This document shows, in pieces, positions 34,621 through 45,164 of a stretch of 64,000 bases of DNA. Within the stretch, counting starts at the first letter, position 1. Each line of letters opens with the position of its first letter. A model generated the notes under the pieces. It saw nothing but the letters and a program-made list of their open reading frames with translations, had not been told where the DNA came from and searched no databases. Origin of the DNA: Camelus bactrianus (lineage: Eukaryota > Chordata > Mammalia > Artiodactyla > Camelidae); the NCBI RefSeq assembly GCF_048773025.1, contig NC_133547.1:46715004-46779003 (forward strand), in the 5' to 3' direction. A program made the position numbers and the translations under genes.

Positions 34621-34754
34621 TTTAATTTTTTGGGTGGGGGGAGGTAGTTAGGTTTATTTATTTATTTGTTTTTAAAGGAGGTGCTGGGGATTAAACGCAG
34701 GACCTTGTGTATGCTAAGCATGCGCTCTACCACTTGAGCAACACTGTCCCCCCG
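34589..34754 (-). mobile_element. Vic-1-type SINE (camelid), antisense, with microsatellite tail
   Basis: The antisense body ('aggaccttgtgtatgctaag', 'catgcgctctaccacttgag') is followed, reading leftward, by the SINE's second unit ('ggaggtagttaggtttattt') and an expanded tetranucleotide tail. A worn target duplication GAGGGAGGTG / GAGGGAGTTG lies at 34579-34588 and 34755-34764. Confidence 0.92.
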
Positions 34755-35019
34755 GAGGGAGTTGTCAACGCCACCACAGTGCCAGGACAACGCACATGTC
34801 TTGGTCCTTCCTCTGTGAGGCTACTGCTGTCCCAGAAGTTCAGCCTGTGTCACTCAACAGCCTACCACCTTTGTTTGGCAGACCCCTGAGATCAGGTCTA
34901 CAGGAAGGGTCCCAGGGGGCCACAGAAAGATAACTGCTCAGACAGCTACCCAGAATCCTCCTTAGCATGGACCCTCTTGCCAAAGGGCAAATGGCTAAGA
35001 AAAAAAAAAACAAACACCT

Positions 35020-35395
35020 GTGGGCTGGTGGAGGAGAGGGTGTAGCTCAGTGCTAGAGTGATTGTGTTTACCATGCACAAGGTCTTAGTTTCAATCCCCA
35101 GTAACTCCAAGATTAGGAGTTTGGGATTAACAGATACACATTACTATATATAAAATAGATAAACAACATGGCCCTACCATATAGCACAGGGAGCCATATT
35201 CAACTCTTGTAATGAGCTGTAATGGAAAAGAATCTGAAAAAGAAAAAAAATATATATATATGTATGCATATGTATAACTGAATCACTTTGCTGTACACCT
35301 GAAACTAAAATGGTAAACTGATTACACTTCAATAAAAAATAAGAATTTAGACAAATAAATAAATAAACCTGACTACTTCCCCTACAAAAATACCC
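35020..35395 (+). mobile_element. Vic-1-type SINE split by an LINE-1 tail
   Basis: The 5' half is at 35035-35118 (A box region 'tgtagctcagtgctagag', B box region 'agtttcaatccccagtaa'). The 3' half resumes at about 35345 with 'aaataaataaataaacctg' and 'actacttcccct', the known second part of this SINE. An L1 tail occupies the gap. Outer flanks 'acacctgtggg' (about 35016) and 'taccctgtggg' (about 35392) look like the SINE's own target duplication with small changes. Outer limits are good to about 10 bp. Confidence 0.82.
35120..35340 (+). mobile_element. LINE-1 3' tail, artiodactyl type, inserted in a SINE
   Basis: 'gattaacagatacacattac', 'aaaatagataaacaacatgg', 'tagcacagggagccatattc' and 'gctgtacacctgaaactaa' are the sense 3' UTR of an artiodactyl L1, ending in 'aataaaaaa'. 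Only ~220 bases are present. Short flanks 'aagattag' and 'aagaatttag' may be its target duplication. Confidence 0.88.
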
Positions 35396-35568
35396 TGTGG
35401 GTTCCTCAACCTCCAAGGTCTAGTTGGGGAACTAGTTGGGGAATCTTTCTTTAAATCTCTATTCCTCCTAACCCAATAAAAGCCTATTTTTGTCTGCAAT
35501 TTCTGCTTTAGGTTGATCCTCATCCAACTGGTGGCCCAGAGGCTAAATAAGGCAAAGGACCCTTTTTT

Positions 35569-35580
35569 GGGGGGGGGGGG
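35569..35580. repeat. G12 homopolymer after T6
   Basis: TTTTTT followed by twelve G. Its length is likely unstable and its assembly uncertain. Confidence 0.85.
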
Positions 35581-35669
35581 TACAGGACAGGATTTTTTTT
35601 TTTAATGGAATGCTTTTGGGCATGGTAAGCACTTTCCAGTTGTTCCAGTTCCCACCAGCCCGTGTCGTA

Positions 35670-35925
35670 TTGTACAGAGTGTGTCAGAAGCACTGGAATG
35701 GTTGGGAGCATGGTTACTCCGCTGGGTCTGAGTTCTGGTCCACCCCTAACTAGCTGTGTAACTTAACCCCTCTGTACTCCAGCCTCTTCATCTGCAAAAC
35801 AAGCATCATCATAACAACAACAACAACAAATGGTACCCACCCCACAGGTTTGTCATGAGGATTAAATGAGTTGCTATACCCAAGTGTTTAGTGCAGTGCC
35901 TGGCCTTGAGGCTACAATGAATATT
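35670..35925 (+). mobile_element. MIR SINE, nearly full unit
   Basis: 'cgctgggtctgagttctgg', 'taactagctgtgtaacttaa', 'agcctcttcatctgcaaaac' and 'catgaggattaaatgagttg' end with 'gcagtgcctggccttgagg'. A (CAA)n expansion at 35813-35830 replaces the MIR 'ataataat' stretch. Confidence 0.9.
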
Positions 35926-35929
35926 GTTG

Positions 35930-36275
35930 GGCCCCTACTATGGGCCAGGTAGTCTTAGGGAGTGGGGACACATCAGGGGACAAAACAGACTAATCTCTGC
36001 CTCTATGGCACCTAGTGTGGGAGCAGGGGAGGACAGACAATAAACAAAAAAGTTATATGCTAAACATACTGACAAATGCTATAGAGAAAGATAAAATGAG
36101 GAAGGCAGTGGTGAATGCTGGGGATGCGATTTAAACAGGATAGTTAGGGAAGCCTCACGGAGAAGACGGCCCTCCAGAAAAGACCTGAGGGACATGAACA
36201 GCAAGCCACGTGGAGCTCTGTGGGGAAGGGTGTGTAGGCAGATGGAACAGCAGACCCAAAGGCTTGGTGGCAAGC
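35930..36275 (-). mobile_element. L2 LINE 3' region, antisense
   Basis: 'cctactatgggccaggtag', 'ggggacaaaacagactaat', 'ggacagacaataaacaaaaa', 'gatagttagggaagcctcac' and 'ggaacagcagacccaaagg' follow the reverse L2 3' portion closely. The best L2 of the window together with the one at 60.9 kb. It abuts the MIR to its left. Confidence 0.92.
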
Positions 36276-36279
36276 CATC

Positions 36280-38640
36280 ATATCTGATAAAATTTCAGCT
36301 GTTTTTATTACTACCTGCCTGGTCCCCCTGTAGCATCCGAGTTTGTGATTTACAGAGGCTGTAGCAACTGGTCCAACAACTCTGGCATTGACTGGAAATA
36401 GTCTCGCAGGGTGGAGAGGGAGTATGGACAGTGCAAAGGAAACAGCTAGAGAGTTGTGTCCATCTCCTCCTGAGGGCAGGGACCATGGACCCAGGCCTGG
36501 GTTTGATCGCTGCTTTCTATTACTATTAAAGTTGCTCGCGCATGCATAAAGGCAGCAGTCCTGGACGGCAGGGGCTGGAACAGAGCAATGGATAATGGCG
36601 GAGATGCTAGGGTTGAAATGAACTAAAGATAGGAGGAGGTTTTGCTTTAGGGGCCCATGTTTCTAATTGTGCTGATGACTCTGGGCCAACGGCTGGTAGC
36701 TTGAAAATGAGTTTTGTTTCCAGCTCATTAGAAACAGTCAGTTGGCTTAACTGCAAGTCTAGCTCCTAATTTGATGCACATCTAAGCAGGTTGGAGACGT
36801 TTTTGCCAGAGTTGCTATTTTAGCAGGCCACAATTTGTGTGCCCACCAGGAAACCAGGTTTGGTGTGAAAATAGCATCGTCCCCTGGCATCTTGTCTTCA
36901 GGAACCAGCAGGAGCTGGCTTTCTCTCTGCACCGCCTCTTATGTAGCAAACAAGGCCAAAAAAAGACGGTGGGATGGGGAGAGAGTGATGTGTGCTATTT
37001 GCAGACACAGGGAGAAGTAGGAGGAACAACGCTCTGGTCGGCTCGCGAGTAGAATGAGGAGAACAGGACCTGCCTCACGCGGTCTTGTCAGGACGACATG
37101 AGAGGTTCTACATTAAAGCGCCTGCGCACCGCAGGTATTAAATGTCTCCTCCCTTCCTTCGCCTCTGGACCCTGGAGGACAGCTCCCTGGAGACTGATCT
37201 CCCTCCAGTATATCAGGAGAGAGAAGGGGGTTCCTCTCTGGGAGGGATAAGAGAGAAGAAATCCAGCAGGAAGCAGATGGGCAGGCCCAGCGGCTGGACC
37301 CTGGGGCTGGGAGCCTCAGCTGGCCAGAGCTGTCCTGCCAGCCCTGGTGATGCTCCCTGCCCACTGCTGGCTGCCCTGCCCCCCAAGTGTGGGCAGCACC
37401 TTGAAATGACGTAGCGAGGTCAAGCATACAGCTGCCAGGTTTGTAAAATTATAAGTCACGACTGGCAGGTGGATTGGTGTGAGGGTTCCTCACTCTTCTA
37501 ACCTCCCAATTCTGCTCTTGTTTTTGAAAAATAACCCAGCGCAGCCAAGGTTCACGCATCCTGTGTAATTTTGATTGCAAATATCAGAACCTCACCTCAG
37601 TTAGCAAGAAGAGGAATGCATTCCTCCCAGAATCCTTAGAAGTGTAGAACCACCAAACCATGCAGAGGGCATGGATGTGGCTGGAACAAGAGACTCAAAT
37701 GCCACCTGACTCTATTATTCTCTCGCCTGTTTATCTCTGCCTTTCTCGTTGCCACTGCAGTCCGGCTTTCTAGAAGCATGACCGGCAATAGCTTCCCCAT
37801 GGGAGAGAGTCTGACCCTGACATTCTTAATCCCCAGTCAAGAATTCCCAGGGAAGAAGTTCCTTGGTTCAGATGGAGTCAGGTCCAGCCCTGGGGCAGCT
37901 GGCTGAGGCCAGAGGGCTGGGCTCACGCAGGAATCAGGATGCTCTTGCCTTGCTTGGGGGCTGCAAGCAGGCCAGGCAGGCAGCTCTACGGATGTCCACG
38001 ATTCATATCTAATGCGTGATCCTGGACTCTAGGTGTTCACAATTGTTAGTGGCCACCCTAGGGGTTGATATCACTGTCATCTTTTAACAAGGACAACCCA
38101 CGTGCTTAGGTGGCACAAGATAGACCTGGGCGGGGGGCTTCTGGAGAGAGAAGGGAGGCGTGGCGCTCTCCCAGTACGCAGGCATCCTTTGCTCAGGTAC
38201 CACATCACTGCACCCCTGCCCTGCCTCCCTTCCCCGTGCATCCACTGTCCACAGTGTCCGGAGATGTGACTCAGAGGTTTCACCCACAGAGGGAACAGGG
38301 GAGCAGGGGTGGGTTTACACTGCAGCATTTTGGCTGACAGCACTTTTTCCGTCTTTTCTTTATTCCTCTACCCTGAGGTCCTCCCTTGTGTAAAAACAGT
38401 TATCCCTGGAGTAGATACTGATCTTGGCTCTAAGGTTTCAGGTGAGGTTACTGGAATGATTCTAGGGTCTCGCACACGATCCAAGGAGGCTGTGGGAAGA
38501 GCAGAAGCAGGGCAGCTGGCAGGCTCTGTAGCGGAAGGACTGATTGGCCCCCAGTTTGGGTCAGTTACATGCTCTGGATCACCAGCTAGGAATGTACGTG
38601 GCATATTAGACCTGGAACAGATTTTCAACAAGAATCATGA
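36280..38640. other. unassigned sequence
   Basis: About 2.4 kb in which I recognise no gene, RNA or repeat family, making it the least repeat-like large block next to 14.4-17.0 kb and 25.3-27.9 kb. Open frames reach 143 codons (38309-38740, plus) with no domain. Unique sequence of this length could hide a small exon. Confidence 0.4.
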
Positions 38641-38669
38641 AGTACAGCTAATAATAATAATTATGCAGA

Positions 38670-40110
38670 AAAGAAACACAGTGAAAAAAAGTTTATTATT
38701 CAACTTTGTATATACAGTCGTCCCAATAAAAAGTAAATAAACAAGATACAAAATAAAATAACTATTGCAGAATAATGAAGGAAAAATGTAATGAAATAAT
38801 ACGCTTTACTACATCATATATTTTTTGGAAAAAAAGGAAAATAAATTAATACTTGCATATTGGTCTGCCACAGCAGTGAATAATAACATTTCAGTTTTGT
38901 TTTCAAGTTGTATCTTGCAAATAATTTTGTCAAAACAAATCTTGGCATATTTATGTTTAATAGGCATTATAATATGTCCATCTCTCTCTTTGCTCTTGGT
39001 TGACTGAACAATACTTTTTATTAATTTTAGTCTAAAATGTTTCTCTCATATGAAGTAAAACATAAATAAATAGGTAAAATTTTAAACATAAAAATAAATT
39101 TAGCAGAGATTCACAAAGATCCCATTTTACAATAAATTCTAGAAACTGCAACACTGTTCATGTCTGAGTCATAGGCATTGATTCTAGCGGCTTTCAAGTC
39201 TTGACATAATGGAACAATTTCTAGCAAAATAAAAAATTCATCGAACATTTTTTCTTGTTAGTTAAAACTTCCGAAGATTTTGTTCTACGAAAATCAGAGT
39301 TCACGTCTGAATGATCATAGATAGTAACGTTATCTGACCCATTGATTTCTATCAAGTGTCTGGGTTTTTGGTGATCCAGGAAGTCAACCAACATCCTCTT
39401 GATTTCCTTGGTCCATGTAAGACCAGCATCTTTTGCCCTTTCTCCTGACATTCACAAATGACAGAATTGAAGCAACGTGAGTTCTGTTTCTTCATTTTTG
39501 TAATCACCAGGCTACTACTGCTTACTTTGGATCTACAGCTGCAGGAGTTCCTAGTATTCCAGAGAACGGACCCATGACACGAGCTTGGATGATTCCAAAC
39601 TGCTAGGAATTCACTTAAACAAACTTGTGTGGCTGAGTCTGCGTGTACTGGGGTGTGATCATGTAACTGGGAGTTCTCCAAATCAACTTCCATGAGAACA
39701 CAAGTTATAAAGGAAAGTAATGGAAACGTGCTAATTTGAAGCTTACATACACATTATTAAAATTCAGCAGTCATGCAGTGATAGTTTAGAATTTAAACCA
39801 ACAAAAGATTTTTTTTCAGGAAGGAGTACTTCATCACTGACATTTTTTGGAATTGCCAGCACATGGTGATAATAAAATACAGGTTGACTTCCAGTGGCTT
39901 GTATTATTGTTTTTAAATTCTCTACAGATTTCCTTATTGCCTGCACCCAGGGCAGAGTTCCCCCGTGCCTGGCCTTTGGCTCATCACTGCATCCAGCTAT
40001 GGTGGTGGTGTTGCTGGTGGGGGTGCTGGGGACGTTCACGTAATATAGACAGGGACTTCCTGGGCCCACCCTGAGTTTTAGGGCTGCACTCGGAAAGTGG
40101 GACACTGTCG
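38670..40110 (-). other. AT-rich antisense block with open frames and a poly(A) signal; possible terminal exon or retrocopy
   Basis: On the minus strand, open stretches at 40105-39764 (113 codons; begins at GTG, not ATG), 39693-39352 and 39451-39221 are followed by about 500 bases of AT-rich, stop-filled sequence and a canonical AATAAA (38697-38692) with a T/GT-rich stretch just downstream. That order (coding-like, AT-rich UTR-like, poly(A) signal, GU-rich element) is what a terminal exon or a processed copy gives. There is no A-tail or target duplication that I can see, which speaks against a recent retrocopy. I do not recognise the proteins, and the frames do not form one continuous reading frame. 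A chance arrangement is quite possible. Confidence 0.3.
38692..38697 (-). promoter_or_regulatory. canonical poly(A) signal, minus strand
   Basis: AATAAA on the minus strand, followed within about 30 bases by a U/GU-rich stretch ('cactgtgtttcttttctgc' in the sense of the minus strand). It is meaningful only if the antisense block above is transcribed. Confidence 0.4.
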
Positions 40111-40171
40111 TGACTCAGGCAGCTGCTCCACCTGGTGTCTATTACATTCTCTTTCTTCGTTGCTTAGCTTA

Positions 40172-40192
40172 ACACACACACACACACACACA
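40172..40192. repeat. (AC)n microsatellite
   Basis: Ten to eleven AC units. Confidence 0.95.
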
Positions 40193-40199
40193 GAGCACA

Positions 40200-40835
40200 C
40201 TTCATCCCACATGTCCAACATGGTCTGACGTGCCCACATACAACCACAAATGCGATGGGCTATAATTCGAGGTTACAGCAGCTACTGCGACCAAGGTGAT
40301 ATCATGGGGCCACCGTCCTCTGACAGCTGGGTGACCTTCATTCTTACTCTAGTGATGTCGAAAGCCCGTCTGATAGGCAATAGACTATGGACTACTTAGC
40401 CAATGAAGCCTCTAATCACACACCCTATCCTCAAAGTCTGTGCCAGCACAGTTTCTCCCATTTTCTGATACTCCTTAGCCAGTATAACTTCTTTTTTCTC
40501 TACGCTGGTTCAAATGCTGGTCACAGAGTGGGCATCACTGAACAGTGGATCCTAGTGGTGTGGATGGTTAGTGTTCTCCAGTTGGTGGGGGTTGGGGTGC
40601 AGTGAGGAACATTTCAGGGGGTCTTGAAGGCTTAGCTTCCCCACTTCCTCTGATCCTTCCCATATATCACAATTTCCATTGCCAGAATTCCACTTTTTCC
40701 TGATCACATTATATCTACAGATAAAGCCTCGTTGAGCTTGTAAATGCAGGTGGAGGCATAATTCCATAACCTGAAATACCAGTTTCTGAACTTGGGTTTT
40801 AGTGACCTCAGGTCAGTAGCTAGTGGTATTCTATT
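40200..40835. other. unassigned sequence
   Basis: No repeat family recognised. A 71-codon minus frame (40552-40767) lies upstream, in the transcriptional sense, of the antisense block but is unrecognised. Confidence 0.4.
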
Positions 40836-40847
40836 AAGGCCTGGATT

Positions 40848-42656
40848 TGTTTGTTTGTTTGTTTGTTTATTGAAATATAGTCAGTTACAATGTGTCAATT
40901 TCTTTTGTATAGTGTCCCAGTCATGCATATATATACATATATTGGTTTTCATATTCTATTTCATTAAAGATTATTATAAGATATTGAATATAGTTCCCTG
41001 TGCTATATAGAAGAAATTTGCTTTATATCTATTTTTATATATAGTGGTGAACATTTGTAAATCTCCAACTCCAAATTTATCCCTTCCCTCCCTTTTTCCC
41101 CTGGTAACCATAAGATTGTTTCTGTTTTGTAAATGAGTTCATTAGTGTCTTCTTTTTTCTTTTTTTAGATTCCACATATGAGTGATATCATATGGCATTT
41201 GTCTTTGTCTGTCTTACTTCACTTAGAATGATGATCTCTAGGCCCATCCATGTTGCTGCAAATGGCATTATTACATTCTTTTTTATGGCTGAATAGTATT
41301 CCATTGTAGCTTCTTTATCCATTTATCTGTTGATGGACATTTAGGTTGTTTCTATGTCTTGGCTATTGTAAATAGTGCTGCTATGAACATTGGGATGTGT
41401 GTATCTTTTTGAACTAAGGTTCCCTCTGGATATGTGCCCAGGAGTGGGATTGATGGATTATATGGTAAGTGCATTTTTAGTTTTTTAAGGAATCTCCATA
41501 CTGTTCTCCATAATGTCTGCACCAAACTACATTCCCACCAACACTGTAGGAGGGTTCCCATTTCTCCACAGCCTATCCAGCATTTATTGTTTGTGGACTT
41601 TTGAATGATGGCTGTGAACGAAAATACTGCAATGTGAATGAAAATACTGCAATGTGAATGAAAATACTGCAACTATATCAGTAAACAAAGAATGCTGAAA
41701 TCAAGTCATCAGCGGCTGCCACCACCGCCCCAGTGAGAACAGGCCTGCAGCCTGGCCTCTGCAGCCACTTGTCAAAGGAATGAATTCAGTGAGCCCAAAT
41801 GTTTGCTTCCTCCCATAAATAGAAAAGCACTAAATTCTTTAACTTGAGATGCCTGGCTTTCTTTAGATAACAAGCAATCTTTTATTGTTCCAACTACCTG
41901 GTCTTTGTTGTAAAGCTCCTATATATCCTAGCTCTTTCCCTACCTCTTTGGAGCAGTCCCTCAGAGCTATCTGAGAGGCTGTCATCCCGGCTCAAGTCCT
42001 CCTGCCAAGTAAAACATAACTCTTAACTTTTAGGCTGCACATTTATTTCAGTGAACATGGCCATTGTGACTGGTGTGAGGTGATACCTCATTGTAGTTTT
42101 GATTTGTATTTATCTGATGATTAGTGATATTGAACATTTTTTCATATGCCTAGTGGCCATTTGTATGTCTTCATTGGAGAATTGCTTGTTTAGGTCTTCT
42201 GCCCATTTTTGGATTGGGTTGTTTGCTTTTTTGTTCTTAAGTTTTATGAGCTGTTTATATATTCTGGAAATTAAACCTTAGTCCGTCTCATCATTTGCAA
42301 ATATTTTCTACCATTCCATAGGTTGTTGTTTTGTTTTGCTTATGGTTTCCAATGCTGTGCAAAAGCTTGTAAGTTTAATTAGGCCCCATTTGTTTATTTT
42401 TGCTTTTATTTCTATTGCCTGGGTAGACTGCCCTAGGAGAACATTGCTAAGATTTATGTCAGAGAATGTTTTGCCTGTGTTTTCTTTTAGGAGGTTAATA
42501 GTATCTTGTCTCATGTTTAAGTTTTTAAGCCATTTTGAGTTTATTTTTGTGTGTTGTATGAGGGAGTTTTCTACCTTCATTGATTTACATGCTGCTGTCC
42601 AGTTTTCCCAACACTACTTGCTGAAAAGACTGTCTTTTCTCCATTGTATATTCTTG
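40848..42656 (-). mobile_element. LINE-1, artiodactyl type, 5'-truncated, split by an LTR
   Basis: Antisense L1 with a 3' UTR near 40860-41160 and the end of ORF2 from about 41170 rightward. The minus-strand frame at 41352-41612 contains L1 ORF2 C-terminal motifs such as [15 protein letters not shown] and PMFIAALFTIAKT. ORF2-derived sequence continues past the inserted LTR (42058-42656), then stops abruptly. Near-identical flanks AAGGCCTGGATT (40836-40847) and AAGGCCTTGATT (42657-42668) mark a 12-bp target duplication. About 1.36 kb of L1 remains; it lacks ORF1, most of ORF2 and the promoter, so it cannot move. Confidence 0.93.
41613..42057 (+). mobile_element. solitary LTR fossil, probably class II (ERVK-like, BTLTR1-like)
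   Basis: A 445-bp LTR-like unit lies inside the L1. It starts TGTGAAC and ends GTGAACA, has a TATA-like 'ctatatatcc' near 41919, and has the spacing of a retroviral promoter and poly(A) region to its right. Flanks TGGC (41609-41612) and TGGC (42058-42061), or ATGGC if the last base is shared, mark a 4-5 bp target duplication. No internal retroviral sequence is present, so it is a solo LTR left by recombination. Text resemblance to the ruminant BTLTR1 type is from memory. It is younger than the L1 that it splits. Confidence 0.82.
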
Positions 42657-42669
42657 AAGGCCTTGATTC

Positions 42670-44295
42670 TGAGTTTAGGCCTATAGGGAAGGCTTCTGGG
42701 ACTCAGTTTGCTGGTTTCTTACAGTAGGTTTTCCCAGTGCACTCAGGAGCATCATCTGACCCCGTGCTCTTGGCCTTTTTCATCTCTTTTAAACTGCTTT
42801 ATGTTGGCAGCTCTTGGGCCCCCCAAAACCTTACCGCTCACGTGGTTCCAAGTGACCACAAAAAATAACACTTATAGATGTTTGCCATTTTCTTTTTTTA
42901 ACCAAGGTTGCAATTTCCTATATCTGAATACAAGGTAGAGTCTTACTGCCTTCCTTCCCACCTCAATACAATGACCCATGGTTACCTTTTCCTTGAAGGC
43001 CTGGAATCTGTAACAGACTCTCTAGAACCAATTTGTGAATAATTTAATCTTTTTATTTGAAAACATCAGACACTAACTCTAGTTGATTTCAGCAAAAAAT
43101 AAAGGGAGGAGGATACTTAATGGAGGAATCCTGGGGTGTCTATAAAGGGAGAAGTTTGAACGAACAGCTCAGCTGTGGGAAGGGGAGAAAGCAGGACACA
43201 CCGACGGCCTCAGCGGCAGGTCCTTCCATCTGGAACCTGTTGTTAATGTGAATCAGCTGCAGTGAAGACCAGGCCTGGTGTTTCGCAGGGGAGAATCTGA
43301 AGTTGGCCTTGCTCAGAACTGGTGCCTGGCAAGGGCCAGGGGCAAGGTTGTGCAGTATAGACAAGACCCACTGGAGGGTGGAGGTGGGAGATACACCCTG
43401 TGTATCAGGGGCTTTACCCCGAGAAGGGGCACTTCTGGTGAAACAGCAGCTTCCCCAATAAGTGTCCACTTCAGTTTTAGGGATAAAAGCTGTATCTTCT
43501 GCTTCATTCATTACCTACCCCATGTCCTGCTGTGGTTCCTACCATCTGTACACCCGGGGGCCCATTAAATCATGTTGGTTGGCTGATGAAAATAGGTCAT
43601 TAGCTAAAAACAGGAGATTATAGAAGAAGTTCAAGACCAAACTGGCCTCTGGGTAGGACGATACTGGTGACTTGGGCAAGGGAGAGAAGAAAGCAAGGAG
43701 TGGAGGCTGAGATCCAGAGGGGAGAATTCAGAAGAAAAGCACTGATCTGTGACTCCAGGACGCCTCCTGGAATCCTTGGCTCCCGAAGAGCCCTCACCTG
43801 CTCTCACCTTGCGCTCCTGTCACCTGCGTGCTCATCTGACTCTGAGCCTGGCCGCTCTCTGTGCTTTCAGAATTTCCACCTGTAAGTTCCGTCTCTCAAC
43901 CACAGCTCCCAATCCCCAAGGACAGAATGCACGTCTTACATCTTTTTTGCATCTCCATTATCAAATCTGTTGCTCCCTCACACACTAACTGTGCAATGAC
44001 TCTGCTTTGATGATGACAATTATGATAAGCGGTCCAAAGAGGCTTACCAGAGGCAAGAATGAGAGAAAGAATTCAGCAGGTTCTCCTATTTGACTATGCC
44101 TTTTGATTAAAAAAAAAAAACCATTAAATTAACAGCATGGCAATGGCTATAGAGATTGATATTTCCATTTAGAATAAGATTTAAATAATTCCATAAGTAG
44201 AGTTTGTTCATTTTCCACTTACCATTAATAGTTGTCATCAATCTTAATCAATTGCTGGTTTTCCTTGGAACTCAAGCAAATTATATGTTTCTAAT
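42670..44295. other. unassigned sequence
   Basis: No recognisable gene or repeat family. A 123-codon minus frame (43140-43511) and overlapping plus frames lack domains. An A12 run lies near 44110. Confidence 0.42.
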
Positions 44296-44299
44296 TCTA

Positions 44300-44385
44300 A
44301 ATGAGACAATGTCCCTGAGAAATCTAGCCACTGCTTTGCACATAATAGGCATTCAATAAATAGTAACTAAAATATAGTGGTTATA
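44300..44385 (+). mobile_element. MIR/L2 3' fragment
   Basis: 'tttgcacataataggcattc' and 'aataaatagtaact' are the shared 3' end of MIR and L2. 'aatgagacaatgtccctgag' upstream favours MIR. Confidence 0.55.
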
Positions 44386-44389
44386 AAAA

Positions 44390-44920
44390 TAACTCACTGT
44401 AAATCACTTTTAGGTCTAAACTTCCATCAAAGGCCCTTTGACATCTTGATTTTCAAAGCCACTACAAGAAACTTATATTTATCCTAGTGGGACTCAAAGG
44501 GTTGAGGTAGGGGGACCCAGTAATCAGAATCTCCCTGTGGATGTATCTGTCTGGTTCCTCTCCCCACTTCCTTCCATCACCCCTTGGAGAAACAACAAGA
44601 ATTATGTTATCTCCAGGTGGGGAAATGTGTTGCCATCACTCAGCCTTGTCTTTGCCCCCTTTCTTTTTCTAAACAAGAAATACAAGTATGCATTTATGAC
44701 ATAGCTGAGAAAAGGCTATCCTTTTTTGCCTCTTCCTTGCTGTCAGATAAAAGCAGACACTGGGAGAGGAAAATCACACTGCAGGCACGATGCTCACCCA
44801 ATGTTTCTCTATCCCCAGATATTTTCTTTGGAACTTGCTCTTCTTAGAACGGCAGGGGCAGCTGAGGGTGGTTTACAGCTGCCTTTTTACAAAGACAGCC
44901 CATTTTCAAGAGAAAGAATA
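44390..44920. other. unassigned sequence
   Basis: No recognisable gene or repeat. An 87-codon plus frame (44584-44847) lacks a domain. Confidence 0.42.
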
Positions 44921-44924
44921 AGGA

Positions 44925-45115
44925 CACTCAGGCTCGGAGACAGTGTCTGGGCTCGAATTTCACATTATACTTCCTAGCTGTGTTCTCTCCCTGGGCCACA
45001 GTTTTCTGCCTGCATGTGGAGGTAATAATATTTCCTAGTTTGGGGGTTATTAGGAATTCAAAGAACAGCTGGCATTTAATAAGTACTCAATAAATATTAG
45101 CTCTCATTATTTTTA
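44925..45115 (+). mobile_element. MIR SINE
   Basis: 'gtgtctgggctcgaatttc', 'ttcctagctgtgttctctc', 'ctgggccacagttttctg', 'ggaggtaataatatttccta' and 'ataagtactcaataaatatt' are all in MIR order. Confidence 0.85.
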
Positions 45116-45150
45116 TTGGGCATCTAATTATTAGATTATATACCAGCCGG

Positions 45151-45162
45151 TGTGTGTGTGTG
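45151..45162. repeat. short (TG)n
   Basis: Six TG units followed by TGCATGTG. A related (CA)-rich, imperfect tract lies at 45370-45410. Confidence 0.7.
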
Positions 45163-45164
45163 CA

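Noticed and set aside
41352-41672. 107-codon minus-strand frame with a repetitive N-terminus that looks like a novel protein
   Set aside because: Its C-terminal part is L1 ORF2 and its N-terminal part is the LTR's 20-bp tandem repeat read backwards. It is a chance fusion across an insertion edge.
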